Assembly (NCBI GenBank): GCA_964514385.1
Contig: CAZEQJ010000056.1
Location: 1-16,255 of the forward strand
Length of the DNA: 16,255 nucleotides
Source: CAZEQJ01 sp964514385
Lineage (GTDB): Bacteria > Bacteroidota > Bacteroidia > Cytophagales > Cyclobacteriaceae
Direction of reading: 5' to 3'
Within the stretch, counting starts at the first letter, position 1. Every line of letters starts with the position of its first letter. The translations under genes and the position numbers were made by a program. Of this stretch, positions 6,675 to 14,709 are shown in pieces. Below the pieces are notes generated by a model that was not told where the DNA came from, ran no database searches, and saw only the letters and a list, made by a program, of their open reading frames with translations.

Positions 6675-8550
6675 ATTTAATTGTATTTGCAATTTTTTTC
6701 AGTTCGCCGATCACCTCCTTGTCATACGCTTTATCAATATCCAGGATTGTGTACCCTATCACCTCATTGGTTTTAAGATATTGCCCCACAATATTGGCAT
6801 TATGATTTGCCAATACTCGGTTGATGTCTGCCAATACACCGGATTTATTAAGGTGTATATGGATCAGGCGGTGTGCATTTTTAAGGGATGGCAGCTGCAG
6901 TTCGGGGAAGTTGACACTATTGGTAGTGCTTCCTGTATTGACATATTCGATGATTTTATTGGGTACAAAATGTCCTATGTCTTCCTGAGCCTCTTCGGTG
7001 CTGCCGCCAATATGCGGAGATAATATTGTATTGGGCAGCCCTTGAAGTGATGATACAAATGCATCCTGATTACTTTTGGGCTCTTCCGGAAACACATCTA
7101 CGGCAAGACCGCGGATTTTACCTGATGACACTCCTTTTTTTAAAGCTTCAATATCCATGACATGGCCTCTGCTGAGGTTCATCAGGATCACACCGTCATT
7201 CATTTTACTTATTTCCTGCTCACCAATGATCTGATGGTTTTCCTTACGGCCATCGACATGGAAGGAGATGATGTCGGAGAGTGAGAACAATTCATCCATG
7301 GAAGCGCATTTCGTAGCATTTCCTATGGCCAGGCGTTCTACCACGTCATAAAAATATACTTTCATGCCCATAGCTTCGGCAAGCACTGATAATTGTGTGC
7401 CGATATTTCCATACCCCACAATTCCCAGACGCTTACCTCTGACTTCATTGGAAAGCTTTGCAGATTTATCCCAGATGCCTTCATGCATTTTTACTGACCG
7501 GTCTGGTATACGACGCATGAGCATGATCATTTCTGCTATAGCCAACTCAACCACCGACCGTGTATTACTGAAAGGTGCATTGAATACGGCAACACCTCTT
7601 TTCTGGGCTTCGTTAAGGTCAATCTGGTTGGTGCCGATACAAAATGCGCCAATAGCAATGAGCCGGTTAGCGCTTTCCAGTACCTTTTGGGTTACGTTGG
7701 TTTTGGACCGGATGCCCAATATCGAAACATCGCGGATCTTTTCGGCAAGTTCATCTTCATCCAGGCCGGCAGGGTGAACTTCCACCTGATATCCTTCCGT
7801 TTTGAAGATGTTAACAGCCTGCGGATGAACATTTTCAAGGAGTAAAACTTTGATTCTGCTTTTGGGGTAGGAGAGTACTTTATTCATCTTTTGTACATAT
7901 AAAACTTCATCGAGAGAGGGCGCCACATGGTCGGCATGCTGTGTTACAATATCGCGTTCAATATTTTCAGTAAAGGCAAAGAATTTATTTGCAAGGCCTG
8001 CCTTTCGTATTTCATAATCGTTCCACCCGTCGCCGATCACGATAATTTCACCATCGAGCTGCAGTGACTGCATCAGCTTTACCTTTCCATTATCCTGTGA
8101 TAGCAGTATTGTTTGATCATAGCCTGTGATGTTGCCATCCTTATCATAGCTAAATCTGTTGGCGTAAACATTTTCGCTTTTCACACCCAAACTAGTGACG
8201 ATCGGGATAATAAATTCTTCAAAGCCGTTACTGATAATGTAAATGAAATCGCTATGCTCTTCAAAAAACTGTCTGTTTCTTCTGACGCTGGGGCTGATTC
8301 TTTTTTTTAATTGCCCGATAAGCTCGGGAAGGTGATCGCGATGGGCGTGGAGGAGTTTGACGCGTTCTTCGAGCGATTCACGAAAGGCGATTTTCCCTTC
8401 CATGCCCAGATGTGTGATGTCGCTGATTTTTTTCAGAGATTCCTCCTTCTGCGGATGATTTTTGAGGGATATTTCCCCAAGTACATCCATAGCCTCTACC
8501 TCAGTAAAGGTGGAATCGAAATCCATTACGAATAACTGATTACGTGCCAT
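6658..8550 (-). CDS. serA: HAD phosphoserine-phosphatase-like / D-3-phosphoglycerate dehydrogenase fusion
   Basis: A 630-residue cytoplasmic enzyme with three parts. Residues 1 to about 220 are a HAD phosphatase of the SerB type: DFDST (D10, D12), IISNG, and GDGWND (173-178). Residues about 232-545 are a 3-phosphoglycerate dehydrogenase: FCIGTNQIDL as in E. coli SerA, NAD-binding GYGNIG (379-384), and catalytic R461, E490 and H513 (in NLSRG, FPEEP and SPHIGG). Residues about 555-630 form an ACT domain, suggesting serine feedback. The fusion would catalyse the first and last steps of serine synthesis; SerC, the middle step, is not in the window. SerB activity is inferred from motifs, and another HAD substrate is possible. 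A GTG at 8553 precedes the chosen ATG. The 3' end overlaps the regulator gene by 17 bases. Confidence 0.92.
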   Translation of the reverse strand: MARNQLFVMDFDSTFTEVEAMDVLGEISLKNHPQKEESLKKISDITHLGMEGKIAFRESLEERVKLLHAHRDHLPELIGQLKKRISPSVRRNRQFFEEHSDFIYIISNGFEEFIIPIVTSLGVKSENVYANRFSYDKDGNITGYDQTILLSQDNGKVKLMQSLQLDGEIIVIGDGWNDYEIRKAGLANKFFAFTENIERDIVTQHADHVAPSLDEVLYVQKMNKVLSYPKSRIKVLLLENVHPQAVNIFKTEGYQVEVHPAGLDEDELAEKIRDVSILGIRSKTNVTQKVLESANRLIAIGAFCIGTNQIDLNEAQKRGVAVFNAPFSNTRSVVELAIAEMIMLMRRIPDRSVKMHEGIWDKSAKLSNEVRGKRLGIVGYGNIGTQLSVLAEAMGMKVYFYDVVERLAIGNATKCASMDELFSLSDIISFHVDGRKENHQIIGEQEISKMNDGVILMNLSRGHVMDIEALKKGVSSGKIRGLAVDVFPEEPKSNQDAFVSSLQGLPNTILSPHIGGSTEEAQEDIGHFVPNKIIEYVNTGSTTNSVNFPELQLPSLKNAHRLIHIHLNKSGVLADINRVLANHNANIVGQYLKTNEVIGYTILDIDKAYDKEVIGELKKIANTIKFRILY

Positions 8551-8569
8551 CACCTGTTTTTTGCGCGCC

Positions 8570-8577
8570 TAAAAGTA
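8570..8577 (-). promoter_or_regulatory. Putative -7 element for the serine-synthesis fusion
   Basis: On the minus strand TACTTTTA fits TAnnTTT(G/A) and lies about 20 bases before the ATG at 8550, downstream of the exporter operon terminator. The -33 region shows only a weak TTTA, so the call is tentative. Confidence 0.3.
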
Positions 8578-8610
8578 ATATATAGGATTGGCTTTTTTAA
8601 AGGTAATCAG

Positions 8611-8639
8611 AAAAGAAAAGGACCATTTTGTGGCCCTTT
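8611..8639 (-). terminator. Rho-independent terminator of the ABC exporter operon
   Basis: Read on the minus strand, AAAGGGCCA pairs with TGGTCCTTT around a 5-base loop, giving a 9-base stem with one G-U pair, followed by TCTTTT. On the plus strand the same pair would be an A-C mismatch, so the hairpin is oriented for the minus-strand operon. It starts 3 bases after the adaptor stop codon. Confidence 0.8.
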
Positions 8640-8642
8640 GTA

Positions 8643-9716
8643 TTAAATTTCCTTAATCCAGGTATCTTCGCTTATCCCTGATAATATTTCTATGTTTATA
8701 CCATCAGAAAGTCCGGTTTTTACTTCTCTTCTTTCAAACTGATTTTCTCCGAGGCTGACTTCCACATATTGCTTATCCTCTTCAAATATCAGGTTACTTT
8801 CTTTGATTGCAAGTACTTTTTCACGGCTGTCAAGCACAATATCGGCATTGGCGCTATAACCGGCACGCAGGAAAGTATTGGGATCCAGCTGAACAGCCGC
8901 CCTGATCTGAAATTGAATAGCCCCTTCTTCTTCAAGGCCTTTAGGAGAGATGTATTCCAGTATGGCGTCAAACGTCTTTTGGTCGAGAGCTCCAATTCGT
9001 AAGGAAAGCTCCATGCCTTCTTTGATCTTGCCTACCTCTGCTTCATCTACTTTCCCTTCAAAGATCATTTCGTTCATATTGGCGATGCTGGCGATGGTTG
9101 TGCCTTCGCTGAAGGTATTGGTTTCAATAATGAAGAAGCCCTCCTTTACCGGCACATCGATGACCATACCATCAGCAGTTGCCGTGACGAGGTTTGACGA
9201 CACACCTGTTTTCTTGCTCGCTCCTTCTTTGATCAGCTCCAGGTTGTTTTCTGCCGCCTCCAGACTCTGTGATGCCAGGTTGTATTGTAAAAGAAACTGA
9301 TTATAATCAAACTCGGAGATGACACGCTGATCGAATAGCTCCTTTTGACGGGTAAGTTCTTTTTCAGCGTTTTTAAAATTGATCATCGCTTGTTTTACCT
9401 GTTGTTCGGCGTTATTCAGCTGCACCACATCAGGAATGATCTTTACTTTTGCGATAAGTGCCCCTTCTTCTACTATCTGGCCTGCCTCTACATACAATTC
9501 TTCAATGACACCGGAAACCTGACTTTTAACTGCGATTTCCTTACGAGGTACGATAGATCCTGCTGCGACAGTTTTATAAACAATATCAGCATAAAAAGCC
9601 GAATCCAGCTCATATACGACAGGAGGCTTCTGCGATTTCTGGAAAAGATAGAATCCAAGTCCGAGGAAGCTTCCTACGACGATTACGACAAAGAAAATAG
9701 TGAAAAATTTTCTCAT
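8643..9716 (-). CDS. HlyD/MacA-type periplasmic adaptor of an ABC exporter
   Basis: A 357-residue membrane-fusion protein. It has an N-terminal anchor (residues about 4-25), then a biotinyl-lipoyl-like half (IAVKSQVSGVIEELYVEAGQ, 61-80), a helical hairpin of about 65 residues (97-163) rich in Glu, Gln and Lys, the second lipoyl half (VTATADGMVIDVPVKEG, 177-193) and beta-barrel domains ending in a membrane-proximal region (REVKTGLSDGINIEILSG). Such proteins link an inner-membrane ABC transporter to an outer-membrane TolC-type channel and are essential for tripartite export. It is the last gene of a four-gene operon, 33 bases after the second permease, with a terminator directly after it. No outer-membrane channel gene is in the window. 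The substrate is not predictable. Confidence 0.9.
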   Translation of the reverse strand: MRKFFTIFFVVIVVGSFLGLGFYLFQKSQKPPVVYELDSAFYADIVYKTVAAGSIVPRKEIAVKSQVSGVIEELYVEAGQIVEEGALIAKVKIIPDVVQLNNAEQQVKQAMINFKNAEKELTRQKELFDQRVISEFDYNQFLLQYNLASQSLEAAENNLELIKEGASKKTGVSSNLVTATADGMVIDVPVKEGFFIIETNTFSEGTTIASIANMNEMIFEGKVDEAEVGKIKEGMELSLRIGALDQKTFDAILEYISPKGLEEEGAIQFQIRAAVQLDPNTFLRAGYSANADIVLDSREKVLAIKESNLIFEEDKQYVEVSLGENQFERREVKTGLSDGINIEILSGISEDTWIKEI

Positions 9717-9749
9717 TACAATTTACAATTTATTTGAGTTTACCTTTTG

Positions 9750-11009
9750 TTATTCATCTCTGATGGCCTCTATCGGGCTTATAGCAGCAGCCTTTCGCGC
9801 CGGAATAAGGCCGGCGAGTGCCCCGAAAAAGACCAATGTCCCTAATGCACCCAATGCAATATTGATATTCACACTGGGCGGCCCGAATGTACCAATGGTT
9901 CCGCCGTTCTGCATGATAATATAGCCGATCAGCTCAATGATAAGGGTGCTGACCACAAGAGCTACATATCCTGCGATGGTGGTAATAAAAATTGATTCTG
10001 TCATAATCAGGCTAAGTATAGAGCCGGGCCTAGCTCCGAGTGCTTTACGAATGCCTATTTCCCTGGTACGTTCCTTTACAATGATCAGCATGATGTTGCT
10101 TACCCCGATCACACCGGCAATCAGCGTCCCTATACCTACAATCCATACAAAAAAACGAATGCCAAAGAAGAGGCCGTTGAATAATTCAAACTGCTCCTGC
10201 AGGTTAAATGAACCAAAAGCACCTTCATCTTCCGGGTTTACATTATGACGTGAAGCAAGCAATGCTTTCATATCTGACTCAATCTGTGAAACACGTACAC
10301 CCTCTTTTGCTGTCACCGAAAACCAGGAGATAAGATCGCCAAAGTTGAAAGCCCGCTGGAAGGTGCTAAAAGGAATGTGAATGGTATTCCTGACTTCATC
10401 TGCATTTCTGCTTGAAACACCTCTGAACGTGCCTACCACTTTGAAGAAAACTCCATTGATTCTTATGTACTCTCCGATGGGCTCTTCACCCTTCTCAAAA
10501 AGTACTTCCACTACACCTTCACCAATTACGCAAACTTTACGCGTATCTGAGATATCTTTTTCGTTGATGAACCTTCCTGAAATAATCTCCTGTGGATCTA
10601 TTTCCCATACCTCCGGCATATCGCCTTTTACTGTAAAGGCACCGGTTTTATCATTTCTTACAACATTATTCGCTCCACGCCAGCCACCAAGCTGGTTTTG
10701 TGGCGCAAGGTAAAGAATGCCATCGACATTAGCCCGAATCGCTTCATAGTCACTGTTATTCATGCGTATGCGACGTCCTTCCTGGAATCCGTTATACGGC
10801 ATAGTAGTTCTCCGGGCATATAGGAAAGCACTGTTGGTAGCGATATTGCCAAAATCCTTTTTTGCACCTGCCTCCAGGCCATTGCCTGAACCTAATAGCA
10901 GGATAAGCATGAAGATGCCCCAAAAGACGCCAAACATGGTGAGGCCTGTCCGAAGTTTATTCTTCTTAATGGTGCTGAATATTTCCTGCCACTTATCGTA
11001 ATCAAACAT
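9750..11009 (-). CDS. MacB-type ABC permease, second of a tandem pair
   Basis: A 419-residue permease of the MacB/FtsX class: one transmembrane helix near the N-terminus (about 20-42, TGLTMFGVFWGIFMLILLLG), a large periplasmic MacB-PCD domain (about 45-275), and three C-terminal helices. The FtsX coupling region reads VKERTREIGIRKALGARPGS and the protein ends SPIEAIRDE. It is fused to no ATPase, unlike E. coli MacB, so it must use the separate ATPase at 12267. It starts 1 base after the stop of its paralogue (shared openings MFDxDKWQEIF), indicating a tandem duplication and probably a heterodimeric transporter. MacB-type systems move peptides, lipoproteins, toxins or signals from the periplasm rather than pumping across the inner membrane. 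Confidence 0.9.
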   Translation of the reverse strand: MFDYDKWQEIFSTIKKNKLRTGLTMFGVFWGIFMLILLLGSGNGLEAGAKKDFGNIATNSAFLYARRTTMPYNGFQEGRRIRMNNSDYEAIRANVDGILYLAPQNQLGGWRGANNVVRNDKTGAFTVKGDMPEVWEIDPQEIISGRFINEKDISDTRKVCVIGEGVVEVLFEKGEEPIGEYIRINGVFFKVVGTFRGVSSRNADEVRNTIHIPFSTFQRAFNFGDLISWFSVTAKEGVRVSQIESDMKALLASRHNVNPEDEGAFGSFNLQEQFELFNGLFFGIRFFVWIVGIGTLIAGVIGVSNIMLIIVKERTREIGIRKALGARPGSILSLIMTESIFITTIAGYVALVVSTLIIELIGYIIMQNGGTIGTFGPPSVNINIALGALGTLVFFGALAGLIPARKAAAISPIEAIRDE

Positions 11010-11010
11010 A

Positions 11011-12258
11011 TTATTCGTCTCTAAGTGCGTCTATAGGTTGAATTTTTGAGGCTCTTCTGGCAGGGAAATAACCGGCCAGCGTACCCGCAATGATCAGCAA
11101 TACGGTAGCTGAAATGGCGGTGTTAAGGTCTATTTCAGGGTTTCTGAAAAATGGCATGTCTGCACCTGAACTGTTCAGGGCAAAGTTGACCAATTCAATA
11201 ATACCTATTCCGATCAACAGCCCTATATATCCGGACAGAACGGTTATAAAAATAGATTCCTGCAAAAACAGACTGGTTATCGATCGTGGAGTAGCACCGA
11301 GGGCCTTTCGGACTCCGATTTCTTTTGTGCGCTCTTTCACGGTGATCAGCATAATATTGCTTACTCCCACTATGCCTGCGATTATGGTGCCCAACCCTAC
11401 GACCCATAGAAATAGCTTGATACCGAAAAACAGGTTCAGGAATTGCTGAAGCTCTCTGGCTCTGTTAAAAATCGATACGGCGCGTTTATCTTCCGGATCG
11501 AAAATGTGAATATCCGAAAGTTTACGCAGGATCTCCTCTTCTATTTCCACAGATTCTTTTACTGTGGCATCACCGGTCGTGACCTGCAGCCTGTCGATCC
11601 TGTTCATCCTCCCATATGCTATCTGAGCTGTACTGATAGGTATGTACACATTCTCCGTTTCACGTTCATCTCCGGAATCATCGTATACTCCGACGACCTT
11701 GTAGCGTATGTCACCGATTTTGGCATATTTTCCTAACGGGTCAACAGCATCAGTGAAAATAGCCTCTGCTACTTTTTTTCCTATCACCGCTACTTTCCTT
11801 TTTTCATCAATATCCAGTTTGTTGATGAACCTTCCTTTGATCATCTCATGCTGCTCAACCACCAACGTGCCATTGTGCACGCCCCTGACAGGATAAGCTG
11901 CATAATTATTACCATATCGCACAGTGGTTTCACCCCATACATAGACCAGGCCGGTGACGTTATCCAAGCCCTCAACCTGATCATTAAGCATTTGATAATC
12001 CTGATTGGTAAAACGAATATTGCGACCTGGCTGCAGCCCTTTGTACGGAAGGCTAGTAGTTCTGGCGCTTATTGAGATAGAGTTTGTTGCTTCATCCTGG
12101 AATTGATGATATACACCATTTTGCAAGCCATTTCCTGCTCCAAGCAGTAACATCAGCATGAAGATACCCCATGATACACTAAATGCGGTAAGAAAGGAGC
12201 GGAGACGATTCTTATTGATCGTGTAAAAAATCTCCTGCCATTTATCGATGTCAAACAT
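11011..12258 (-). CDS. MacB-type ABC permease, first of a tandem pair
   Basis: A 415-residue paralogue of the next permease with the same four-helix plus periplasmic-domain plan. The first helix covers about residues 20-42 (FLTAFSVSWGIFMLMLLLG). The coupling region reads VKERTKEIGVRKALGATPRS, and the end IQPIDALRDE mirrors SPIEAIRDE of its partner. The periplasmic domains are much less alike than the membrane parts, which suggests that the two copies have diverged in substrate or adaptor contact. It lies 8 bases after the ATPase stop and 1 base before the next start, so expression is coupled. Confidence 0.9.
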   Translation of the reverse strand: MFDIDKWQEIFYTINKNRLRSFLTAFSVSWGIFMLMLLLGAGNGLQNGVYHQFQDEATNSISISARTTSLPYKGLQPGRNIRFTNQDYQMLNDQVEGLDNVTGLVYVWGETTVRYGNNYAAYPVRGVHNGTLVVEQHEMIKGRFINKLDIDEKRKVAVIGKKVAEAIFTDAVDPLGKYAKIGDIRYKVVGVYDDSGDERETENVYIPISTAQIAYGRMNRIDRLQVTTGDATVKESVEIEEEILRKLSDIHIFDPEDKRAVSIFNRARELQQFLNLFFGIKLFLWVVGLGTIIAGIVGVSNIMLITVKERTKEIGVRKALGATPRSITSLFLQESIFITVLSGYIGLLIGIGIIELVNFALNSSGADMPFFRNPEIDLNTAISATVLLIIAGTLAGYFPARRASKIQPIDALRDE

Positions 12259-12266
12259 AGTTAATA

Positions 12267-12950
12267 TTAAGCTTCCTGATAAGCACCATCTTTGATGATT
12301 TGGCCATCCTTGAGTCGGATAATGCGTTCTGTCCGTGCAGCGATATCATTTTCGTGTGTTACAATAATGATGGTTTTACCTTCGCTGTGCACCTGATCGA
12401 AAAGGTCCATCACTTCTTTTGAAGTTTTAGAGTCCAGCGCTCCTGTCGGCTCATCAGCCAGGATGACTTTAGGGTTGGAGATGAGAGCCCTTGCAATGGC
12501 TACACGTTGTTTCTGACCACCTGAAAGCTCATTAGGCATGTGGTAAGCCCTGTCGCCAATGCCTACTTTTTCAAGGTACTCCATTGCGATCTTATTTCGT
12601 TTAGCACGCGATACATTCTGGTAATACAGGGGCAGGGCTACATTTTCCAGCGCATTTTTAAATGACAGCAGATTGAATGACTGAAATACAAAACCCAGAT
12701 ACTGATTGCGGTAATAAGCCGCCTTCGATTCACTCAGGTTTTTCATTAATGTACCGGATAATGTGTAGGTCCCGGAATCATAGGTGTCGAGTATGCCTAG
12801 AATATTCAGCAATGTCGATTTACCGGATCCTGAGGAACCCATTATAGATACCAGTTCGCCGTCATTTATAGTGAGATCGATGCCTTTCAGCACCTCAAGT
12901 GATTGCTTACCCATGTGATAGGACTTGCGAATCCCTTCTAATTGAATCAT
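12267..12950 (-). CDS. LolD/MacB-type ABC transporter ATPase
   Basis: A 227-residue nucleotide-binding subunit with every ABC motif intact: Walker A GSSGSGKST (38-46), Q-loop Q90, signature LSGGQ (142-146), Walker B VILADEP with E167, and switch His H199 (VTHEND). Length and sequence match the stand-alone LolD/MacB ATPase family, which powers FtsX-type permeases. It is the first gene of the exporter operon. The gap upstream (12951-13105) is shared with the divergent TerB-like gene at 13106; no convincing -33/-7 pair was found on this strand, although TATTTTTA lies at a plausible distance. Confidence 0.93.
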   Translation of the reverse strand: MIQLEGIRKSYHMGKQSLEVLKGIDLTINDGELVSIMGSSGSGKSTLLNILGILDTYDSGTYTLSGTLMKNLSESKAAYYRNQYLGFVFQSFNLLSFKNALENVALPLYYQNVSRAKRNKIAMEYLEKVGIGDRAYHMPNELSGGQKQRVAIARALISNPKVILADEPTGALDSKTSKEVMDLFDQVHSEGKTIIIVTHENDIAARTERIIRLKDGQIIKDGAYQEA

Positions 12951-13081
12951 AGAGCGCTTGTTTTGACCTTCTTTTGTAACGTAAAAATAAGAAATGGGAT
13001 ATGGTTTCCCTTCATTTTAATGATTAGCGGTATAAATCTGGTATATTCGTTTGGTGGAATTTCATGTAAACAGAAAGATTA

Positions 13082-13089
13082 TAACTTTG
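13082..13089 (+). promoter_or_regulatory. Perfect TAnnTTTG -7 element for the TerB-like gene at 13106
   Basis: TAACTTTG matches the Bacteroidota -7 consensus exactly and lies 16 bases before the ATG at 13106. The -33 region offers only TTTC (13060-13063, 18-base spacer). A second element, TATATTCG at 13042-13049, lies 40 bases further upstream and could be an additional start. Confidence 0.45.
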
Positions 13090-13105
13090 TAAAAACTGTC
13101 AATTC

Positions 13106-13720
13106 ATGTTTAATGAGTCTGAAATAGCGCTTTTATTAGAAAACAGCGACCTTTCGCAAAAGGTAGGGGAATTAAAAAAAGCCTTTCGTAAAAAATCGGC
13201 ACATTACCTGGACATAAGCGATCATGATTTTTTTTCTTTATTGATGCTTACCCCGTGCATCGGATTGGTAATGGCTGATGGCAAGATATCCTTGTCCGAG
13301 GAGCTCTCTCTTAATAAAAAGGCAAGGGCATTATCAAAGGGGGGGTATTTTATGCAAAAGGACCCTGTGGTTGATGCCATGAAATATCTGATCAGGCACT
13401 TCGTTGAATGGGAAGAAGAATTTTATGCGATTGTGAAAGAAGCTATAAGCACGATTGTGGAAGATAAGGGATTGAAGTCGCTAGAGCCGGCACAATATTC
13501 ACATGAGGAGTTTTCCCGTCTGATATGTAAGGCTCCTGCGTTGTTCAACCATTATCTGGCCACCTTTTTCCTTAAAAATGAAAAGAAGCTACTTGAAAAA
13601 CGAAAAATAAAATCCAGCGAATTGGAAAAGATCCGTCATGAGGGGGAAAAAGTAGGGTTGGGTGACCTGCCTATATTCCACCTTTTTTGTGAAACTTTCA
13701 TTGTGACAGACAAGAAGTAA
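13106..13720 (+). CDS. TerB-like protein
   Basis: A 204-residue, probably cytoplasmic protein. Its clearest feature is LTPCIGLVMADGKISLSEEL (residues 48-67), a hydrophobic helix followed by ADGKIS-x2-E, the first half-motif of TerB-type domains (D58, G59, E65 or E66). The second half-motif is not clear; the region 100-125 is helical and charged. The C-terminal 80 residues are helical, lysine-rich and end VTDKK. Compared with the other three TerB-like proteins here, this is the most divergent, so the call is weaker. The gene contains a T8 run (13228-13235) and a G7 run (13339-13345). Its stop overlaps the next start by one base (TAATG), which couples it to the exported barrel-like protein. Confidence 0.55.
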   Translation: MFNESEIALLLENSDLSQKVGELKKAFRKKSAHYLDISDHDFFSLLMLTPCIGLVMADGKISLSEELSLNKKARALSKGGYFMQKDPVVDAMKYLIRHFVEWEEEFYAIVKEAISTIVEDKGLKSLEPAQYSHEEFSRLICKAPALFNHYLATFFLKNEKKLLEKRKIKSSELEKIRHEGEKVGLGDLPIFHLFCETFIVTDKK

Positions 13721-14709
13721 TGATGCCATCCAGCATTCGGATTATTTTTTTTCTGTTTCTATTCTCTGCAGGCATCGTGCAAGCCCAGCAAGGATATCCC
13801 TTTTATCGCCTGGAGCGTAAGGATTTCAGGGTTAACCCATTTCGTTATGTTTTAAATAAAGTATCCCTGAGCATGGATATGGGGTATGGCAACACCTATT
13901 TTACCAATCAACCACCGGCGCAACTCCTCAGGAATGATAACCAGGTTTATGCCAATGTCAATGGTAATCTGGTCAGCAACTGGTTTAACCGCTATACACC
14001 AGGATTTCCGGATACATTGGGTCTGAACGCAGTTGATGGCTGGCAAACCACTACATTCCGAAGTAACAGTCCTGTCTATCCATTGTCATTTGGTGTTCAC
14101 ATCGAGCTGGGGAGGTTCAAAGTCGGAGGAGGAGGTTCACTCCAATTTCACCGAATAAGACCATTTACTTCCGTGTTGAATGACACGCTTTTTCTCAGTT
14201 ACACACCGGATATCCGGTGGGGGCTGATCCGGGACTATTATGTAATGGGAGGGTATAAATTGTGGGAATACGGGGATTACCGCTTTGATATTGATGCCAG
14301 GGTGGGCTATACCCGTTATGGGAGAGGTTCATTTGATGCTGCACAGATAAGCAATCTTCCTTTTTTTGCTGTAGGAGCAAGTGCCGAGCGTGTTTATTCA
14401 GAGTATTTCAGGGTATACCTTAAACCAATGTATTCAGTACGATCCTTTAACATGGGTGGTGTAGATACTTTTTCGCCTTCGTTTATGCTACATCTTGGGT
14501 TTGTATTTAATTATCCAAGGTTGCCGCGTTCACCGATTAAAAGTGATCAATATCAACGGGAGCATGTGGTCCTGGATCCAAAAACAAAAAAATTAAAATA
14601 TGTAAGGGGTCAGCCTTTCTGGAAGAAGCAAAACCCCCATATTGGAGAATTATATCCCCGGCACTATAAATATAAGTGGAATAACATCTTCAAGTGGAGG
14701 GCGTACTGA
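13720..14709 (+). CDS. Exported, barrel-like outer-membrane protein, unknown function
   Basis: A 329-residue protein that I do not recognise. The first 22 residues are a signal peptide (hydrophobic core IRIIFFLFLFSAG, likely cut after VQA-Q). The rest is rich in Gly, Tyr, Phe and Arg with alternating beta patterns, for example LGRFKVGGGGSLQFHRIRP, WEYGDYRFDIDARVGYTRYG and FSPSFMLHLGFVFNY, typical of outer-membrane barrels. The end is not a barrel strand: from about residue 280 it is a basic tail (LDPKTKKLKYVRGQPFWKKQ) ending in Tyr. The start codon overlaps the TerB-like stop; a second ATG follows at once (13723). The 3' end overlaps the convergent phosphoesterase gene by 20 bases. Confidence 0.7.
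   Translation: MMPSSIRIIFFLFLFSAGIVQAQQGYPFYRLERKDFRVNPFRYVLNKVSLSMDMGYGNTYFTNQPPAQLLRNDNQVYANVNGNLVSNWFNRYTPGFPDTLGLNAVDGWQTTTFRSNSPVYPLSFGVHIELGRFKVGGGGSLQFHRIRPFTSVLNDTLFLSYTPDIRWGLIRDYYVMGGYKLWEYGDYRFDIDARVGYTRYGRGSFDAAQISNLPFFAVGASAERVYSEYFRVYLKPMYSVRSFNMGGVDTFSPSFMLHLGFVFNYPRLPRSPIKSDQYQREHVVLDPKTKKLKYVRGQPFWKKQNPHIGELYPRHYKYKWNNIFKWRAY

Noticed and set aside
7364..7777. Plus-strand open frame of 137 codons
   Set aside because: It lies wholly inside the well-supported serine-synthesis fusion on the other strand and has no recognisable motifs.
11090..11449. Plus-strand open frame of 119 codons
   Set aside because: Antisense shadow of the conserved C-terminal part of the first permease.
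12951..13105. Non-coding RNA or small gene in the gap before the exporter operon
   Set aside because: Only short frames without composition bias or start signals were found; the gap is explained by divergent promoters.
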